Below are positions 20,113-29,947 of a stretch of 64,000 bases of DNA, in pieces. The notes below the pieces were generated by a model, which worked only from the letters and a program-made list of their open reading frames with translations, was not told where the DNA came from and made no database searches. How positions within the stretch are numbered: position 1 is the stretch's first letter; the number at the start of each line of letters is the position of its first letter. Made by a program: the position numbers and the translations under genes. Origin of the DNA: Bradyrhizobium embrapense (GTDB lineage Bacteria > Pseudomonadota > Alphaproteobacteria > Rhizobiales > Xanthobacteraceae); the NCBI RefSeq assembly GCF_001189235.2, contig NZ_LFIP02000002.1, positions 558,411 through 622,410 on the forward strand, given 5' to 3'.

Positions 20113-21120
20113 TTAGATCAGCTTGCCGATCGCGACGGCGGTGTCGGCCATGCGGTTCGAGAAGCCCCACTCGTTGTCGTACCAGGCCATCACGCGCACC
20201 AGCGTGCCGTTCTGCACCTTGGTCTGGTCCATGTGGAAGGTGGCCGAATGCGGATCGTGGTTGAAGTCGATCGAGACGTTCGGCGCGGTGGTGAAGCCGA
20301 GGATGCCCTTGAGCTGCTGCTCGGAGGCGCGCTTCATCGCCTCGTTGATTTCCTTGGCGTCGGTTGAGCGCTTGGCGACGATCTTCAGGTCGATCACCGA
20401 GACGTTCGGGGTCGGCACGCGGATCGAGACGCCGTCGAGCTTGCCCTTCAGTTCCGGCAGCACCAGGCCGATCGCCTTTGCCGCACCGGTCGAGGTCGGG
20501 ATCATCGACATCGCCGCGGCGCGGCCGCGATAGAGGTCCTTGTGCAGGGTGTCGAGCGTCGGCTGGTCGCCGGTATAGGCGTGGATCGTGGTCATGAAGC
20601 CGGTCTCGATGCCGACGGTCTCGTTCAGCACCTTGGCAACCGGCGCCAGGCAGTTGGTGGTGCAGGAGCCGTTGGAGACGACGAGCTGATCCTTGTTCAG
20701 CGTGTCATGGTTGACGCCGTAGACGATCGTCGCGTCAGCACCGTCGGCGGGCGCCGAGACCAGCACGCGCTTGGCGCCGGCGGCGAGGTGCGCTGAGGCC
20801 TTGTCCTTGGCGGTGAAGATGCCGGTGCATTCCAGCGCGATGTCGACGCCGAGCGCCTTCCACGGCAGCTTGGAGGGATCGCGCTCGGCCGAGACCTTGA
20901 TCTTGTTGTCGCCGACGCTGATCGAATCGCCGTCGACGGTCACGGTGCCGGGAAAGCGGCCATGCACGGAATCGAAGCGCAGCAGATGCGCGTTGGTCTC
21001 GACCGGGCCGAGGTCGTTGATGCCAACCACCTCGATGTCCTTGCGGCCGGACTCGGCGATGGCGCGCAGAATGTTGCGGCCGATGCGCCCAAACCCGTTG
21101 ATCGCGACGCGGATTGCCAT
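20113..21120 (-). CDS. gap: Glyceraldehyde-3-phosphate dehydrogenase, type I
   Basis: A 335-residue dehydrogenase with the NAD-binding [10 protein letters not shown] at residues 8-17, the catalytic C153 in [12 protein letters not shown], and the C-terminal [11 protein letters not shown]. It makes 1,3-bisphosphoglycerate from glyceraldehyde-3-phosphate in glycolysis, or the reverse in gluconeogenesis and CO2 fixation. GAGGAGACGAGC precedes the ATG. It follows tkt by 160 bp, and a 7-bp-arm GC hairpin (21186-21204) lies in that gap. Confidence 0.97.
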   Translation of the reverse strand: MAIRVAINGFGRIGRNILRAIAESGRKDIEVVGINDLGPVETNAHLLRFDSVHGRFPGTVTVDGDSISVGDNKIKVSAERDPSKLPWKALGVDIALECTGIFTAKDKASAHLAAGAKRVLVSAPADGADATIVYGVNHDTLNKDQLVVSNGSCTTNCLAPVAKVLNETVGIETGFMTTIHAYTGDQPTLDTLHKDLYRGRAAAMSMIPTSTGAAKAIGLVLPELKGKLDGVSIRVPTPNVSVIDLKIVAKRSTDAKEINEAMKRASEQQLKGILGFTTAPNVSIDFNHDPHSATFHMDQTKVQNGTLVRVMAWYDNEWGFSNRMADTAVAIGKLI

Positions 21121-21280
21121 GCTCGTCTCCTCTAAAGCTGTTGTCAGCCCCGCGGGAGGGCTCCCACGAGGTTCTTACGGCGGAACGCCCGGTTCGGCCG
21201 GGCGCGTACGGAAAAGATGGAGCTTTGGTAATCCTTTTTCACGACAAGCTCAACCGTGCCCCGCGAGTGGCAGACCGGCG

Positions 21281-23263
21281 TCAGACGCGCTTGGTGGCAG
21301 CGTTAACGACGGCTTCAGCGGTAATGCCGAAATGCGGGAAAAGGTCCTTCGCCGGGGCGCTGGCCCCGAAACCGTGCATGCCGATGAATTCGCCGTCATG
21401 GCCGATCACGGCGTCCCAGCCCCAGCGCACCGCAGCCTCGATCGCGATCTTGACCGGCGCCTTGCCGATAATGGCATTTTGTCGCTCCGCAGGCTGCGCC
21501 AGCAGCAATTCCAGCGACGGCACCGAGACGACCCGCGTCGCGATGCCGCGCCCTGCGAGCTGCTTCTGTGCTTCGACCGCGATCTGGACCTCGGAACCGG
21601 AGGCGAACAATGACACTTTTGCGTCACCCTGCGCCGCGACCAATTCGTAGGCGCCGTGACTGCACGGATTGTCGTTCGGCGCCGTGGTGCGGAGCTGCGG
21701 CAGGTTCTGGCGGGTCAGCGCCAGCACGGTCGGTCCGTCGACGCGGTTGAGCGCCAATTCCCAGCACTCGGCGGTCTCGACCGCGTCGCAGGGACGGAAC
21801 ACGCGCATGTTCGGCATCGCGCGCAACGCGGAGAGGTGCTCGACCGGCTGGTGCGTCGGGCCGTCCTCGCCGAGGCCGATCGAATCATGGGTCATGACAT
21901 AGACGACGCCGGTGCCCATCAGCGCCGACAGGCGCATCGCGCCGCGCGCATAGTCGGTGAAGACCAGGAAGGTGGCGCCGTTCGGCGCAAAGCCGCCATG
22001 CAGGAAGATGCCGTTGAGGCACGCTGCCATGCCGTGCTCGCGGATGCCGTAATGGATGAAGCGGCCCTTCGGCGTCTTGGCGGCGAACGCTGTTGCCGAC
22101 TTCGCCTTGTTGTTGTTGGAGCCGGTGAGGTCGGCCGAGCCGGCCACGAATTCCATCGGCATCGCGGCCGCGATCACCTCGATCGCAGCTTCCGACGATT
22201 TGCGGGTCGCGACGTTGAGCGGATTTTCCAAGAGGCCCTTCTTGAAGGCGCGCAGCCCCTTGGCGAGCGACTGCGGGCGCTCGTGACGGATGCGGCGCTC
22301 GAACTCGGCGCGCTTGCGGTTGCCGAGCTGCGCGAACTGCTCGTCCCACGCCTTGTGCTCGGCAGCGCCGCGAGCCCCGGCCTCACGCCAGGCCTTCAGC
22401 ACGTCGTCGGGCACCGAGAACGGTTCGAGCGAGATGCCGAGCTTCTCCTTGGCGCCCTTGAGCTCGTTGGCGCCGAGCGCTTCGCCATGGGCTTTCGCGG
22501 TACCGGCCCTGGTCGGCGCGCCGAAGCCGATCGTGGTCTTGCAGGCGATCAGCGAAGGCTTGCTGGACTTCTGCGCGCGGGTGATCGCAGCCGCGATCGC
22601 CTGCGGATCGTGGCCATCGATCAGCTCGGCCGCCCAGCCCGCGGACTTGAAGCGCTTCACCTGATCGACGGAGTCGGAGATCGAGGTCGGGCCGTCGATC
22701 GAGATGCCGTTGTCGTCGTACAGCACGATCATCTTGTTGAGCCGCCAGACACCGGCGAGCGCGATCGCTTCCTGCGAGATGCCTTCCATCAGGTCGCCGT
22801 CCGAGGCGAGCACATAGGTGTGGTGGTTGACGATCTTCTTGCCGAATTCTGCAGCGAGCATCTTCTCGGCGAGCGCCATGCCGACCGCGGTCGCGATGCC
22901 CTGGCCGAGCGGACCGGTGGTGGTCTCGATGCCCTTGGTGTGGAAATTCTCGGGGTGCCCCGGCGTCAGCGATCCGAGCTGGCGGAAATGCTTGAGCTGG
23001 TCGAGCGTCATGTCCTTGTTGCCGGTGAGGTACAGCAACGCATAGAGCAGCATCGAGCCGTGGCCGGCCGACAGCACGAAGCGATCGCGATCGGGCCACG
23101 CCGTATCGGCGGCATCGAACTTCAGGAATTTCGTGAACAGGACGGTTGCGATGTCGGCAGCGCCCATCGGCAGGCCGGGATGGCCGGAATTCGCCTTCTC
23201 GACGGCGTCCATGGCAAGGCCACGGATCGCATTGGCCATACGGGTGTGATCGACCTGCGTCAT
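21281..23263 (-). CDS. tkt: Transketolase
   Basis: A 660-residue thiamine-diphosphate enzyme that moves two-carbon units between sugar phosphates in the pentose-phosphate and Calvin cycles. Visible motifs: [13 protein letters not shown], the ThDP/Mg motif [13 protein letters not shown] with its downstream N (YDDNGIS), [12 protein letters not shown] and the C-terminal [13 protein letters not shown]. The open frame extends 35 codons upstream, but the ATG at 23263 ([17 protein letters not shown]) has AGGCGGAC ahead and matches the family start. It heads the central-carbon run on the minus strand. Confidence 0.96.
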   Translation of the reverse strand: MTQVDHTRMANAIRGLAMDAVEKANSGHPGLPMGAADIATVLFTKFLKFDAADTAWPDRDRFVLSAGHGSMLLYALLYLTGNKDMTLDQLKHFRQLGSLTPGHPENFHTKGIETTTGPLGQGIATAVGMALAEKMLAAEFGKKIVNHHTYVLASDGDLMEGISQEAIALAGVWRLNKMIVLYDDNGISIDGPTSISDSVDQVKRFKSAGWAAELIDGHDPQAIAAAITRAQKSSKPSLIACKTTIGFGAPTRAGTAKAHGEALGANELKGAKEKLGISLEPFSVPDDVLKAWREAGARGAAEHKAWDEQFAQLGNRKRAEFERRIRHERPQSLAKGLRAFKKGLLENPLNVATRKSSEAAIEVIAAAMPMEFVAGSADLTGSNNNKAKSATAFAAKTPKGRFIHYGIREHGMAACLNGIFLHGGFAPNGATFLVFTDYARGAMRLSALMGTGVVYVMTHDSIGLGEDGPTHQPVEHLSALRAMPNMRVFRPCDAVETAECWELALNRVDGPTVLALTRQNLPQLRTTAPNDNPCSHGAYELVAAQGDAKVSLFASGSEVQIAVEAQKQLAGRGIATRVVSVPSLELLLAQPAERQNAIIGKAPVKIAIEAAVRWGWDAVIGHDGEFIGMHGFGASAPAKDLFPHFGITAEAVVNAATKRV

Positions 23264-23601
23264 GATGAAAAGTCCGCCTGAAATGAGAGCTGATTGCTGG
23301 ACGCATCGGGGCGAGCAGCCGCGATGCGCGCGTGGAGTGGCCTTACGGGTTGGAGGGTGGATTAGCACCTCAATTCCGCAAGTCCAAGGCGAGGAAACGC
23401 CCCAAAACGGGGAAAAGTTGCTCGAAATGGCCCAATTTCATTCAACGGTGCATAGTTCTGCGCCGCCGTTGCGCTTCCCTCGCTTGCCACGTAAATTTCG
23501 TCCGCTAAACGCTTGCCCAACCGCCGCTTTTGCCGTGCGGCAAGCCTGTCTCCAGCCGGCTATCAAGGCCGATCGACCAGAAGGGGTCCACGCCGCGTGT
23601 C
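23264..23601. other. Divergent promoter region of tkt and the DUF4164 gene
   Basis: This stretch of about 338 bp lies between two divergently transcribed units. It contains A/T-richer patches around 23395-23470 that could be promoters. I see no repeat family member, RNA gene or clear operator. Confidence 0.4.
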
Positions 23602-23922
23602 ATGAGTGATCGTCTCGCCAACGGATCTGGCAATACCGAGGCACCGCTTGCCGATATCGATGCTGCGACCAAGCGGCTGATGGCCGCGCTCGATGCGCTG
23701 GAAAGTTCGGTGGAGCGGCGCCGCGAGGCCGACCGCGATGAGAACGAACTGGCGAGCCGGATCCAGGCGCTCGGCGCCGATCGCTCGAGACTTGCCGACG
23801 AACTCGACGGATCGCTGGTGAAGACGCGCAAGCTCGAGCGCGTCAATCGCGACATCGCGGAAAAGCTCGACGCGGCGATCGGCACCATTCGCGCCGTGCT
23901 CGAGGGCGGAGAAGGCAGATGA
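23602..23922 (+). CDS. DUF4164-family coiled-coil protein
   Basis: A 106-residue protein made almost wholly of coiled coil (IDAATKRLMAALDALESSVE, followed by RIQALGADRSRLADELDGSL). It overlaps zapA by 4 bp (ATGA at 23919-23922), so the two are translationally coupled. This gene is a regular partner of zapA in Rhizobiales and is thought to act with the division apparatus, but no biochemical function is known to me. The frame is open upstream; the ATG at 23602 is preferred because the conserved part starts there. Confidence 0.72.
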   Translation: MSDRLANGSGNTEAPLADIDAATKRLMAALDALESSVERRREADRDENELASRIQALGADRSRLADELDGSLVKTRKLERVNRDIAEKLDAAIGTIRAVLEGGEGR

Positions 23923-24302
23923 GCCACATCAACGTCACCATCAATGGCCGGCAATACCGCATGGCCTGCGAGGAGGGCCAGGAGGTGCGGCTCTTGAAGC
24001 TCGCGGAAAATCTCCAGCAGCGCGTCGAATCGCTGCGCGGCAAGTTCGGCGAGATCGGCGACGCACGGCTCACCGTGATGGCGGCGCTCACCGCCTGCGA
24101 CGAGCTGGTCGATGCAAGCGCGCGCATCCGCAGCCTCGAGGAAGAGGTCGAGCAGTTGCGCAATGCCCGCACAGCCGCCGCCGACCGCGCCCGTGCGACC
24201 CAGACCGCGGTCTCCAACGCGCTGAACGCCGCCGCCGAGCGGATCGAGCGCACCACGCAGGTGCTCAACCGCACCATCGGCGGCGGCATCGCGATCGGGT
24301 GA
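23919..24302 (+). CDS. zapA: Cell division protein ZapA
   Basis: A 127-residue FtsZ-ring-associated protein. The N-terminal ZapA core (SHINVTINGRQYRMACEEGQ) is followed by helices and a long C-terminal coiled coil (RIRSLEEEVEQLRNARTAAA). It should bundle FtsZ protofilaments at midcell. It is coupled to the upstream DUF4164 gene by a 4-bp overlap and followed by the 6S RNA locus, the same order as in many proteobacteria. Confidence 0.9.
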   Translation: MSHINVTINGRQYRMACEEGQEVRLLKLAENLQQRVESLRGKFGEIGDARLTVMAALTACDELVDASARIRSLEEEVEQLRNARTAAADRARATQTAVSNALNAAAERIERTTQVLNRTIGGGIAIG

Positions 24303-24387
24303 TGTTCTTGGTCGTCCCGGTCTTCGCCGGGGCGACGCCAGGTTTCTTACCGCTGGCGAATTGCGACAACGATCGCTAGATTAGCCC

Positions 24388-24551
24388 ACGCGAAGCTGCG
24401 TCGTGCGTCAGGAGCCATATATCCCCGGGGCCTTATCGATCCTTTAGGGAACTGTCCCTGGCCGGGTCCGTGGACCCGGACATATGGTGCCCACCTACTT
24501 TCGTAGGGAACTCCGGGATCGAGCGCTCCAACGGCCTCTGCGGCTTCGCAC
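24388..24551 (+). ncRNA. ssrS: 6S RNA (regulator of sigma-70 RNA polymerase)
   Basis: This 160-nt stretch lies between zapA and fau, the standard 6S RNA position. The ends close into a stem: GCGAAGCTGC at 24390-24399 pairs with GCGGCTTCGC at 24540-24549 with one G-U pair. Inside, GGGTCCGTGGACCC (24474-24487) forms a short terminal hairpin, and the two sides between leave the large unpaired bubble expected for an open-promoter mimic. A T-rich run (CTATTTTTGC) just after 24550 may be the terminator, and TAGATT at 24377-24382 may be the -10 box. 6S RNA binds the housekeeping RNA polymerase holoenzyme in stationary phase. Exact ends are estimates. Confidence 0.82.
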
Positions 24552-24719
24552 TATTTTTGCTGTTGCCTAGTCGTCGCGCGGCGGCGGTTCGATTGTGGTG
24601 CAGCGCTGTTCCCTGCGAAGCAGGGCGTCCAGTGCGCCGCGGCGTGACCCTAATGAATGCGAGCGTCTGTGATTGATGGATCGTCCGTTGTCGCGGACGA
24701 CGACAGCGGAAGATGGATC

Positions 24720-25298
24720 ATGCACGCATCTCCATCGAAGGCCGAGCTTCGGGCGCTTGCCCTCGCCAAGCGTGACGCGCTGAGCGACGAGCAGCGCGCG
24801 ACGGCTGCGGAAGCGCTCGCCAAGCGCGGCGCGCCGTTCGCCATCACGCAAGGCATGATCATCTCGGGCTATGCCCCGATCCGCAGCGAGATCGATCCGG
24901 CGCCGCTGATGAAGAAGCTTGCCGAGAAGGGGGCGCGGCTCGCGCTGCCCTGTATCAATGCGCGCGGCCAGTCGCTGACCTTCCGCAGCTGGTCGCCGCA
25001 GGACCGGCTGATGCTCGGGCCGCTCGGCATACCCGAGCCGTCGCCGGCCGCGGCCGAGGTGCATCCCGACGTGATGCTGGTGCCGCTTGCCGCCTTCGAC
25101 AAGCTCGGCCACCGCATCGGCTATGGTGCCGGCTATTACGACTATACCTTTGCGCATCTGCGCAAGGCCAAGCATGTGATCGGGGTCGGGATCGCCTTTG
25201 CTGCACAGGAAACCAAGGCCATTCCGGCGCTGTCGCACGACGTCCCGCTCGATTATGTGCTAACGGAGCGCAAGACGTTCGATTTCCGGAGCCCTTGA
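24720..25298 (+). CDS. fau: 5-formyltetrahydrofolate cyclo-ligase
   Basis: A 192-residue enzyme that converts 5-formyltetrahydrofolate to 5,10-methenyltetrahydrofolate with ATP. The diagnostic GYGAGYYDYTFAHLRK loop is present, along with the N-terminal KAELRALALAKRDALS. The ATG at 24720 has CGGAAGATGG before it; the open frame continues 21 codons further up without a ribosome-binding site. It follows the 6S RNA (the E. coli ssrS-ygfA arrangement), and its stop is one base before the TTG start of the next gene. Confidence 0.9.
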   Translation: MHASPSKAELRALALAKRDALSDEQRATAAEALAKRGAPFAITQGMIISGYAPIRSEIDPAPLMKKLAEKGARLALPCINARGQSLTFRSWSPQDRLMLGPLGIPEPSPAAAEVHPDVMLVPLAAFDKLGHRIGYGAGYYDYTFAHLRKAKHVIGVGIAFAAQETKAIPALSHDVPLDYVLTERKTFDFRSP

Positions 25299-25299
25299 A

Positions 25300-26124
25300 T
25301 TGCGTATCCTCTTCGTTGGTGACGTCGTCGGCAGAACCGGCCGCACCGCCATATCAGATCATCTCCCCGGCATGATCAGGGACTGGTCGCTCGATCTCGT
25401 CGTCGTCAATGGCGAGAACGCCGCCGGCGGATTCGGCATCACCGAGGCGATCTACCAGGAGCTGCTCGACGCCGGCGCCGATGCGATCACGCTCGGCAAC
25501 CACGCCTGGAATCAGAAGGAGGCGCTGGTCTTCATCGAGCGCGCGCCGCGCCTGATCCGGCCCTTGAATTTCCCGCGCCATTCGCCGGGCCGCGGCGCCG
25601 CGCTGGTCGACACCAAGAGCGGCAAGCGCGCGCTGGTTCTCAACGCGATCGGTCGCGTCTTCATGGAGCCGTCCTCGAACGATCCGTTCAGCGCGATCGA
25701 GCGTGAGCTCGAGGCCTGCCCGCTGCGCGAGGGTTGTGACGCCATCGTGCTCGATTTCCACGCCGAGGCGACCAGCGAGAAGCAGGGCGTCGGCTTCTTC
25801 TGCGACGGCCGCGTCAGCCTCGTGGTCGGGACCCACACCCATGTGCCGACCGCCGATCACCAGGTGCTGCCCGGCGGCACCGCTTACATGACCGATGCCG
25901 GCATGACCGGCGACTATGATTCGGTGATCGGTATGCAGAAGGAGGAGCCGCTGCAGCGTTTCCTCACCGGCATTCCCTCCGGCCGTTTCGAGCCGGCGGC
26001 AGGCGTTGCGACGCTCAGCGGCGTCGCGGTCGAGACCGACGATGCGACCGGGCTTGCGGTCAAGGTCGCGCCGGTGCGCGCCGGTGGCCGGCTCGAGCCC
26101 GCGGTGCCGGCGTTCTGGACGTAA
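25300..26124 (+). CDS. YmdB-type metallophosphoesterase (TIGR00282 family)
   Basis: A 274-residue binuclear metal phosphodiesterase. Metal-binding motifs are complete: GDVVGRTGRTAI, NGENAAGGFGI, GNHAWNQKE, DFHAEATSEK and GTHTHVPTADHQVLPGGTAY. In Bacillus, YmdB hydrolyses 2',3' and 3',5' cyclic nucleotides and affects development. The start is TTG at 25300 (MRILFVGDVVG), one base after the fau stop, so the two genes are probably coupled. Confidence 0.88.
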   Translation: MRILFVGDVVGRTGRTAISDHLPGMIRDWSLDLVVVNGENAAGGFGITEAIYQELLDAGADAITLGNHAWNQKEALVFIERAPRLIRPLNFPRHSPGRGAALVDTKSGKRALVLNAIGRVFMEPSSNDPFSAIERELEACPLREGCDAIVLDFHAEATSEKQGVGFFCDGRVSLVVGTHTHVPTADHQVLPGGTAYMTDAGMTGDYDSVIGMQKEEPLQRFLTGIPSGRFEPAAGVATLSGVAVETDDATGLAVKVAPVRAGGRLEPAVPAFWT

Positions 26125-26151
26125 GTGAAGTCGCGCCGACGAACCGATTCC

Positions 26152-26236
26152 GTCATTGCGAGCGAAGCGAAGCAATCCATGTCACCGTGCATGGGGGGCG
26201 ATGGATTGCTTCGTCGCTATCGCTCCTCGCAATGAC
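26152..26236. repeat. CATTGCGAGCG inverted-repeat element, copy 1
   Basis: An 85-bp palindromic element. The left arm is CGTCATTGCGAGCGAAGCG...AATCCA and the right arm TGGATTGCTTCG...CGCTCCTCGCAATGACG, with a short variable centre (tgtcaccgtgcatggggggcga). Copies 2 and 3 are at 37424-37507 and 58781-58864. It lies past the stop of the YmdB gene. The remainder of the gap to 26460 includes a GTAGCCCGGATGC / CATCCGG pair near 26406-26455 and no supported gene. Confidence 0.8.
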
Positions 26237-26460
26237 GACTTGCTGTCAACCCTGCCGGAAACCGGTCCGGCCTATCGCTGCACACCATTTCGGAATAATG
26301 GAAATGTACCGGTGAGTTGCCCGACGTGTCAAGCGCAGTGTCGAGCGCCGGCAGCCGACGGCTACTGTGCATGGGGTTGTTTTGCATTTTTTTGGCAGTG
26401 CCTGTAGCCCGGATGCAGCCAACGGGGCGCACGTTCGCGCGACCCCCATCCGGACCCCGT

Positions 26461-28215
26461 TCAAAGCTTGTAGGCGGTGCGGAAGGCGCCCCAGTGCCGG
26501 CCGCGGACGCGGATCGGCACGTCGATCTCGCGCATCATCACGGTGGTGCCGCCTCCCATGTCGCGCGCGTAGCTTTGCACCAGGTAGGCGCGCTCATTGC
26601 GCGCGGCGGCGAGGCCGGCGGGGTCGTTGAAGATGCGGCGATTGCGGCAATTGGCGGTGTTGTAGGCGACGTCGCCCGGCCGCTGCGGCTGCGAGTAGAT
26701 CTTGTTGTGGACCGGCAGATAGCCGTTGCGGTCGACCGTCGCGCAGAATGCCAGGCGCTTGTCCTTGGCGAGGAACGCCTCGAGCGGAGCGGGCAGCGCG
26801 CGGTCCGCCCAGTCCAGCATCTTGGTGCGGTACTGCACCGGATTGGTGCCCGGTATCTCGACATAGTCGGTGTCGAACATGTCGGCGATCGTGATCGCGC
26901 CGCTGGCCAGTCCGTTCTCGAACAGTCTGCTCAGCGCGCGGCCGGCTTCCATCGCGCGGGTGACGAGTTCGGCGTTCTCCTCGTGGATCGCCCACATCCG
27001 GTCTTCGATCTTTTCGCGCAATTCGGCGGTCGCGGCCTCGAAGCGCGCCTGGCTGCCTGCCTTGGCGCGGTCGCCGATCCTGATCCGGCAGGCGCCGATG
27101 TCCTGGAGGGTCGCGCTCAGGGTCTCATGGGCCGGCAGCTTCTCGGCATCGGGCCCGCCGATCAGGATGCCGTCCATCGCGATCTCATAGACCGGCGCGG
27201 TGATGTTGCCGCGCGCGGTCGTGATCTCGATTCTGAGGCTGCAGGGCAGGCGCTCGTTCTTGCGCGGATCGCCGCGCTCGTCCTGGCGCAGCAGCACCGC
27301 GCAGCGCGCCTTCAGCTTCTGGGCGAAGGCGGTCACCGCCTTGCCGGCCTTGGCGACATTGTCGCCATGCGCGGCGGCTTCCCGCGTCGCGCTGTCGATC
27401 TCGCCGGCGCTGGTGCCGACCGAGACGATGAAGTGGGAGGCGGAGGCTGCATTCTGGCCCATCTCGCCGGTGATCTGGTTCTGCTCGGCGACCGCGCCGT
27501 TGACGTTCTCGAACACCGGCCGGATCTTCTCGATCGCCTGCGAGATGCGGTGGACGGCGTCCGCCGATCCGGTGGCGTCCTTCTGCAGCGCCTCGATCTT
27601 GCGGGTGATCTCCTCAGTGGCGCTCTGGGTCTGCACCGCCAGCGCCTTGACCTCGGTGGCGACCACGGCAAAGCCCTTGCCGGCCGCGCCGGCGCGCGCA
27701 GCTTCAATGGTGGAGTTGAGCGCGAGCAGCGTGGTCTGCCGCGCGATCTGCGCGATCAGATTGACGACATTGCCGATCGCGGCCGAGGATTCGCGCAGGC
27801 GATCGACATTCGCGGTGGCCTCGCGCGCCGCCGCCGCGGCATCGTCGGCGAGCTGGCTCGCGCTGCGCACCTGCGCGCCGATGCCTTCGGCGGAATGGGT
27901 GAACCGGTCGGCGGCTTCGGAGAATGTCGTCGCGGTGCTCTGCGCATCGCTGCTGCGCCCGGTCAGCGCGTCGGTGCGGGCGCGGATCGTCGCGAGCTTG
28001 GCGGCCGTCGCCTCGGCGCCGTCGGCCACCGCGCCCGCAGCGCGCTCGAGCTGGCGGATCATAGCCCCTAGCTCGAGTTCCAGCAGCTCCAAGATTTCCT
28101 TCGACGAATCAGTCTCGGTCGAGACCTCGGGCGCGGTTGCCGCGGCCGGCACCAGTGGCGCGGCGACAGGCGCAGCCGGCTCCGGCTCTTGCTTTCGAAA
28201 CAAACCGAACGCCAT
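26461..28215 (-). CDS. Cytoplasmic methyl-accepting chemotaxis-type protein with degenerate PilZ-like segment
   Basis: A 584-residue chemoreceptor with no membrane helix. Order: low-complexity N-terminus (11-35); MCP signalling helices (about 40-300), with the hairpin tip TLLALNSTIEAARAG near 162-176; a segment at 315-385 that looks like PilZ (R318-x3-R322, then EIAMDGILIGG) but has E and A where D and S normally bind c-di-GMP; and a C-terminal sensor-like region (about 440-584) rich in His, Arg and Asn (VDRNGYLPVHNKIY, ANCRNRRIF). The ATG at 28215 is chosen over an extended frame. It should signal to CheA in the cytoplasm; the stimulus is unknown. Confidence 0.8.
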   Translation of the reverse strand: MAFGLFRKQEPEPAAPVAAPLVPAAATAPEVSTETDSSKEILELLELELGAMIRQLERAAGAVADGAEATAAKLATIRARTDALTGRSSDAQSTATTFSEAADRFTHSAEGIGAQVRSASQLADDAAAAAREATANVDRLRESSAAIGNVVNLIAQIARQTTLLALNSTIEAARAGAAGKGFAVVATEVKALAVQTQSATEEITRKIEALQKDATGSADAVHRISQAIEKIRPVFENVNGAVAEQNQITGEMGQNAASASHFIVSVGTSAGEIDSATREAAAHGDNVAKAGKAVTAFAQKLKARCAVLLRQDERGDPRKNERLPCSLRIEITTARGNITAPVYEIAMDGILIGGPDAEKLPAHETLSATLQDIGACRIRIGDRAKAGSQARFEAATAELREKIEDRMWAIHEENAELVTRAMEAGRALSRLFENGLASGAITIADMFDTDYVEIPGTNPVQYRTKMLDWADRALPAPLEAFLAKDKRLAFCATVDRNGYLPVHNKIYSQPQRPGDVAYNTANCRNRRIFNDPAGLAAARNERAYLVQSYARDMGGGTTVMMREIDVPIRVRGRHWGAFRTAYKL

Positions 28216-28418
28216 GGGGGGCTCTTGGAAAGTTGCGGCGGGACGGGGCGATCCTCGCATCCGGGCATGAAGTCATGGTTAACAAGTGCCTCATATTCCG
28301 GCTTGCGGTAGTATTCTCGGGCCAGACGACCCCTGCCGACCTTTGATTTTGACCGCCAGGGGCCTATAAGGCCGCGTTTTCCACCCCTGTTCAGACCCTA
28401 GGCTCGAAGAGACGTCGC

Positions 28419-29165
28419 ATGGCCGGCCATTCCCAATTCAAGAACATCATGCACCGCAAGGGCCGGCAGGATGCCCAGAAGTCGAAGCTTTTCGGCAAGC
28501 TGGCCCGCGAAATCACCGTGGCGGCCAAGCTCGGCACCCCGGACCCGGCGATGAACCCGCGGCTGCGCGCCGCCGTGGTTGCAGCGCGGGCCGAGAACAT
28601 GCCCAAGGACAATATCGACCGCGCCATCAAGAAGGCCGCGGGCAATGAGGGCGAGAACTACGACGAGATCCGCTACGAGGGCTATGGCCCCGGCGGTGTC
28701 GCCGTGATCGTCGAGGCGCTGACCGACAACCGCAACCGCGCCGCCTCCGACATCCGCTCGTTCTTCACCAAGTCGGGCGGCAATCTCGGCGAAACCGGCT
28801 CGGTCGCCTTCATGTTCGATCGCACCGGCATCATCGAATACGACGCCAAGGTGGCCTCCGACGATGCGATGCTGGACGCCGCGATCGAGGCCGGCGCCGA
28901 CGACGTCGTCTCCAGCGAAGGCGGCCACGAGGTCTACGCCTCGCAGGACACCTTCCGCGAGGTCGCAAAAGCGCTGGAAGCGAAGTTCGGCGAGCCGCGC
29001 AAGGCGGCGCTGACCTGGAAGCCGCAGAACACCGTCGCGGTCGACGACGAGACCGGCGAAAAGCTGCTCAAGCTGATGGACCTGCTCAACGAGCACGACG
29101 ACGTGCAGAACGTCTACGCCAATTTCGAGGTGTCCGACGCGCTGATTGCAAAGATGGGCGGGTAA
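28419..29165 (+). CDS. YebC/PmpR-family protein
   Basis: A 248-residue protein of the YebC/TACO1 family. The N-terminus [18 protein letters not shown] is diagnostic, followed by the three-domain alpha/beta body (RIDG-type region [36 protein letters not shown]). Members act as transcription regulators or as translation factors that help ribosomes at difficult sequences. In many genomes it sits just upstream of ruvC, as here (ruvC begins 230 bp downstream). Confidence 0.95.
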   Translation: MAGHSQFKNIMHRKGRQDAQKSKLFGKLAREITVAAKLGTPDPAMNPRLRAAVVAARAENMPKDNIDRAIKKAAGNEGENYDEIRYEGYGPGGVAVIVEALTDNRNRAASDIRSFFTKSGGNLGETGSVAFMFDRTGIIEYDAKVASDDAMLDAAIEAGADDVVSSEGGHEVYASQDTFREVAKALEAKFGEPRKAALTWKPQNTVAVDDETGEKLLKLMDLLNEHDDVQNVYANFEVSDALIAKMGG

Positions 29166-29254
29166 GAGTCGCGTTCATCGCCCCAAGCTCCAATGTCATC
29201 GCCCGACTTGATCGGGCGATTCAGCATTCCAGAGGCCGTTATTTGACCCGAGAG

Positions 29255-29310
29255 GCCGCGGCGTGCTGGATCCCCCGCTTTCGCGGGGGATGACGAGCGA
29301 GGACGGGATC
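29255..29310. repeat. Short GC-rich hairpin downstream of yebC
   Basis: GATCCCCCGC-TTTC-GCGGGGGATGAC (about 29271-29296) is a perfect short stem of a type commonly scattered between genes in this group. It has no following T-run on either strand, so terminator function is uncertain. Nothing else is recognisable in the 229-bp yebC-ruvC gap. Confidence 0.5.
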
Positions 29311-29394
29311 ACGAGCGGAGCCGACGGCGACCGCGGCAGGGGATGGGCTTCCGTTTGTGTTTCGTTCTCGCAGGCCAGGCGGTATCACTACCCC

Positions 29395-29922
29395 ATGACA
29401 TCCCAGCCGATTCGCTCTCCCGTCCGCATCATCGGTATCGATCCGGGTCTCCGCCGCACCGGCTGGGGCGTGATCGAGACCGAGGGCAACCGTCTGGTCT
29501 ATATCGGCTGCGGCTCGGTCGAGCCGCCGGACGATCTGCCGCTGGCGAGCCGGCTGCTCGCGATCCATGAGGGGCTGGCCGCCGTGCTCGGCGACTTTAG
29601 GCCGGCGGAGGCCGCGGTCGAGCAGACCTTCGTCAACAAGGACGGCGTTGCCACGCTGAAGCTCGGCCAGGCCCGCGGCGTCGCCATGCTGGCGCCCGCA
29701 ATGTTCGGTATCTCGGTCGCCGAATACGCGCCGAACCAGGTCAAGAAGACCGTGGTCGGTGCCGGTCACGCCGAGAAGAACCAGATCAAGGTGATGCTGA
29801 AGATCCTGTTGCCGAAGGCCGAACCGCCGTCCGCCGACGCCGCCGACGCGCTCGCGGTCGCGATCACCCACGCCCATCACCGCCAGAGCGCCGCACTCCG
29901 GCTCAGGGTGGCGAGCCTATGA
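29395..29922 (+). CDS. ruvC: Holliday junction resolvase RuvC
   Basis: A 175-residue RNase H-fold endonuclease that cuts Holliday junctions. Active-site residues are visible: D16 ([12 protein letters not shown]), a Glu in [11 protein letters not shown], and the C-terminal acidic pair in [17 protein letters not shown]. The ATG at 29395 ([10 protein letters not shown]) gives the family length, although the frame is open another 44 codons upstream. It works with RuvAB encoded just downstream beyond a repeat element. Confidence 0.95.
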   Translation: MTSQPIRSPVRIIGIDPGLRRTGWGVIETEGNRLVYIGCGSVEPPDDLPLASRLLAIHEGLAAVLGDFRPAEAAVEQTFVNKDGVATLKLGQARGVAMLAPAMFGISVAEYAPNQVKKTVVGAGHAEKNQIKVMLKILLPKAEPPSADAADALAVAITHAHHRQSAALRLRVASL

Positions 29923-29947
29923 TCGGCTATTGCAACGTAGCGCAACG

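Noticed and set aside
24470..24676. Open frame crossing the 6S RNA region.
   Set aside because: Its translation is not protein-like, it lies across the RNA stem-loops, and there is no start signal.
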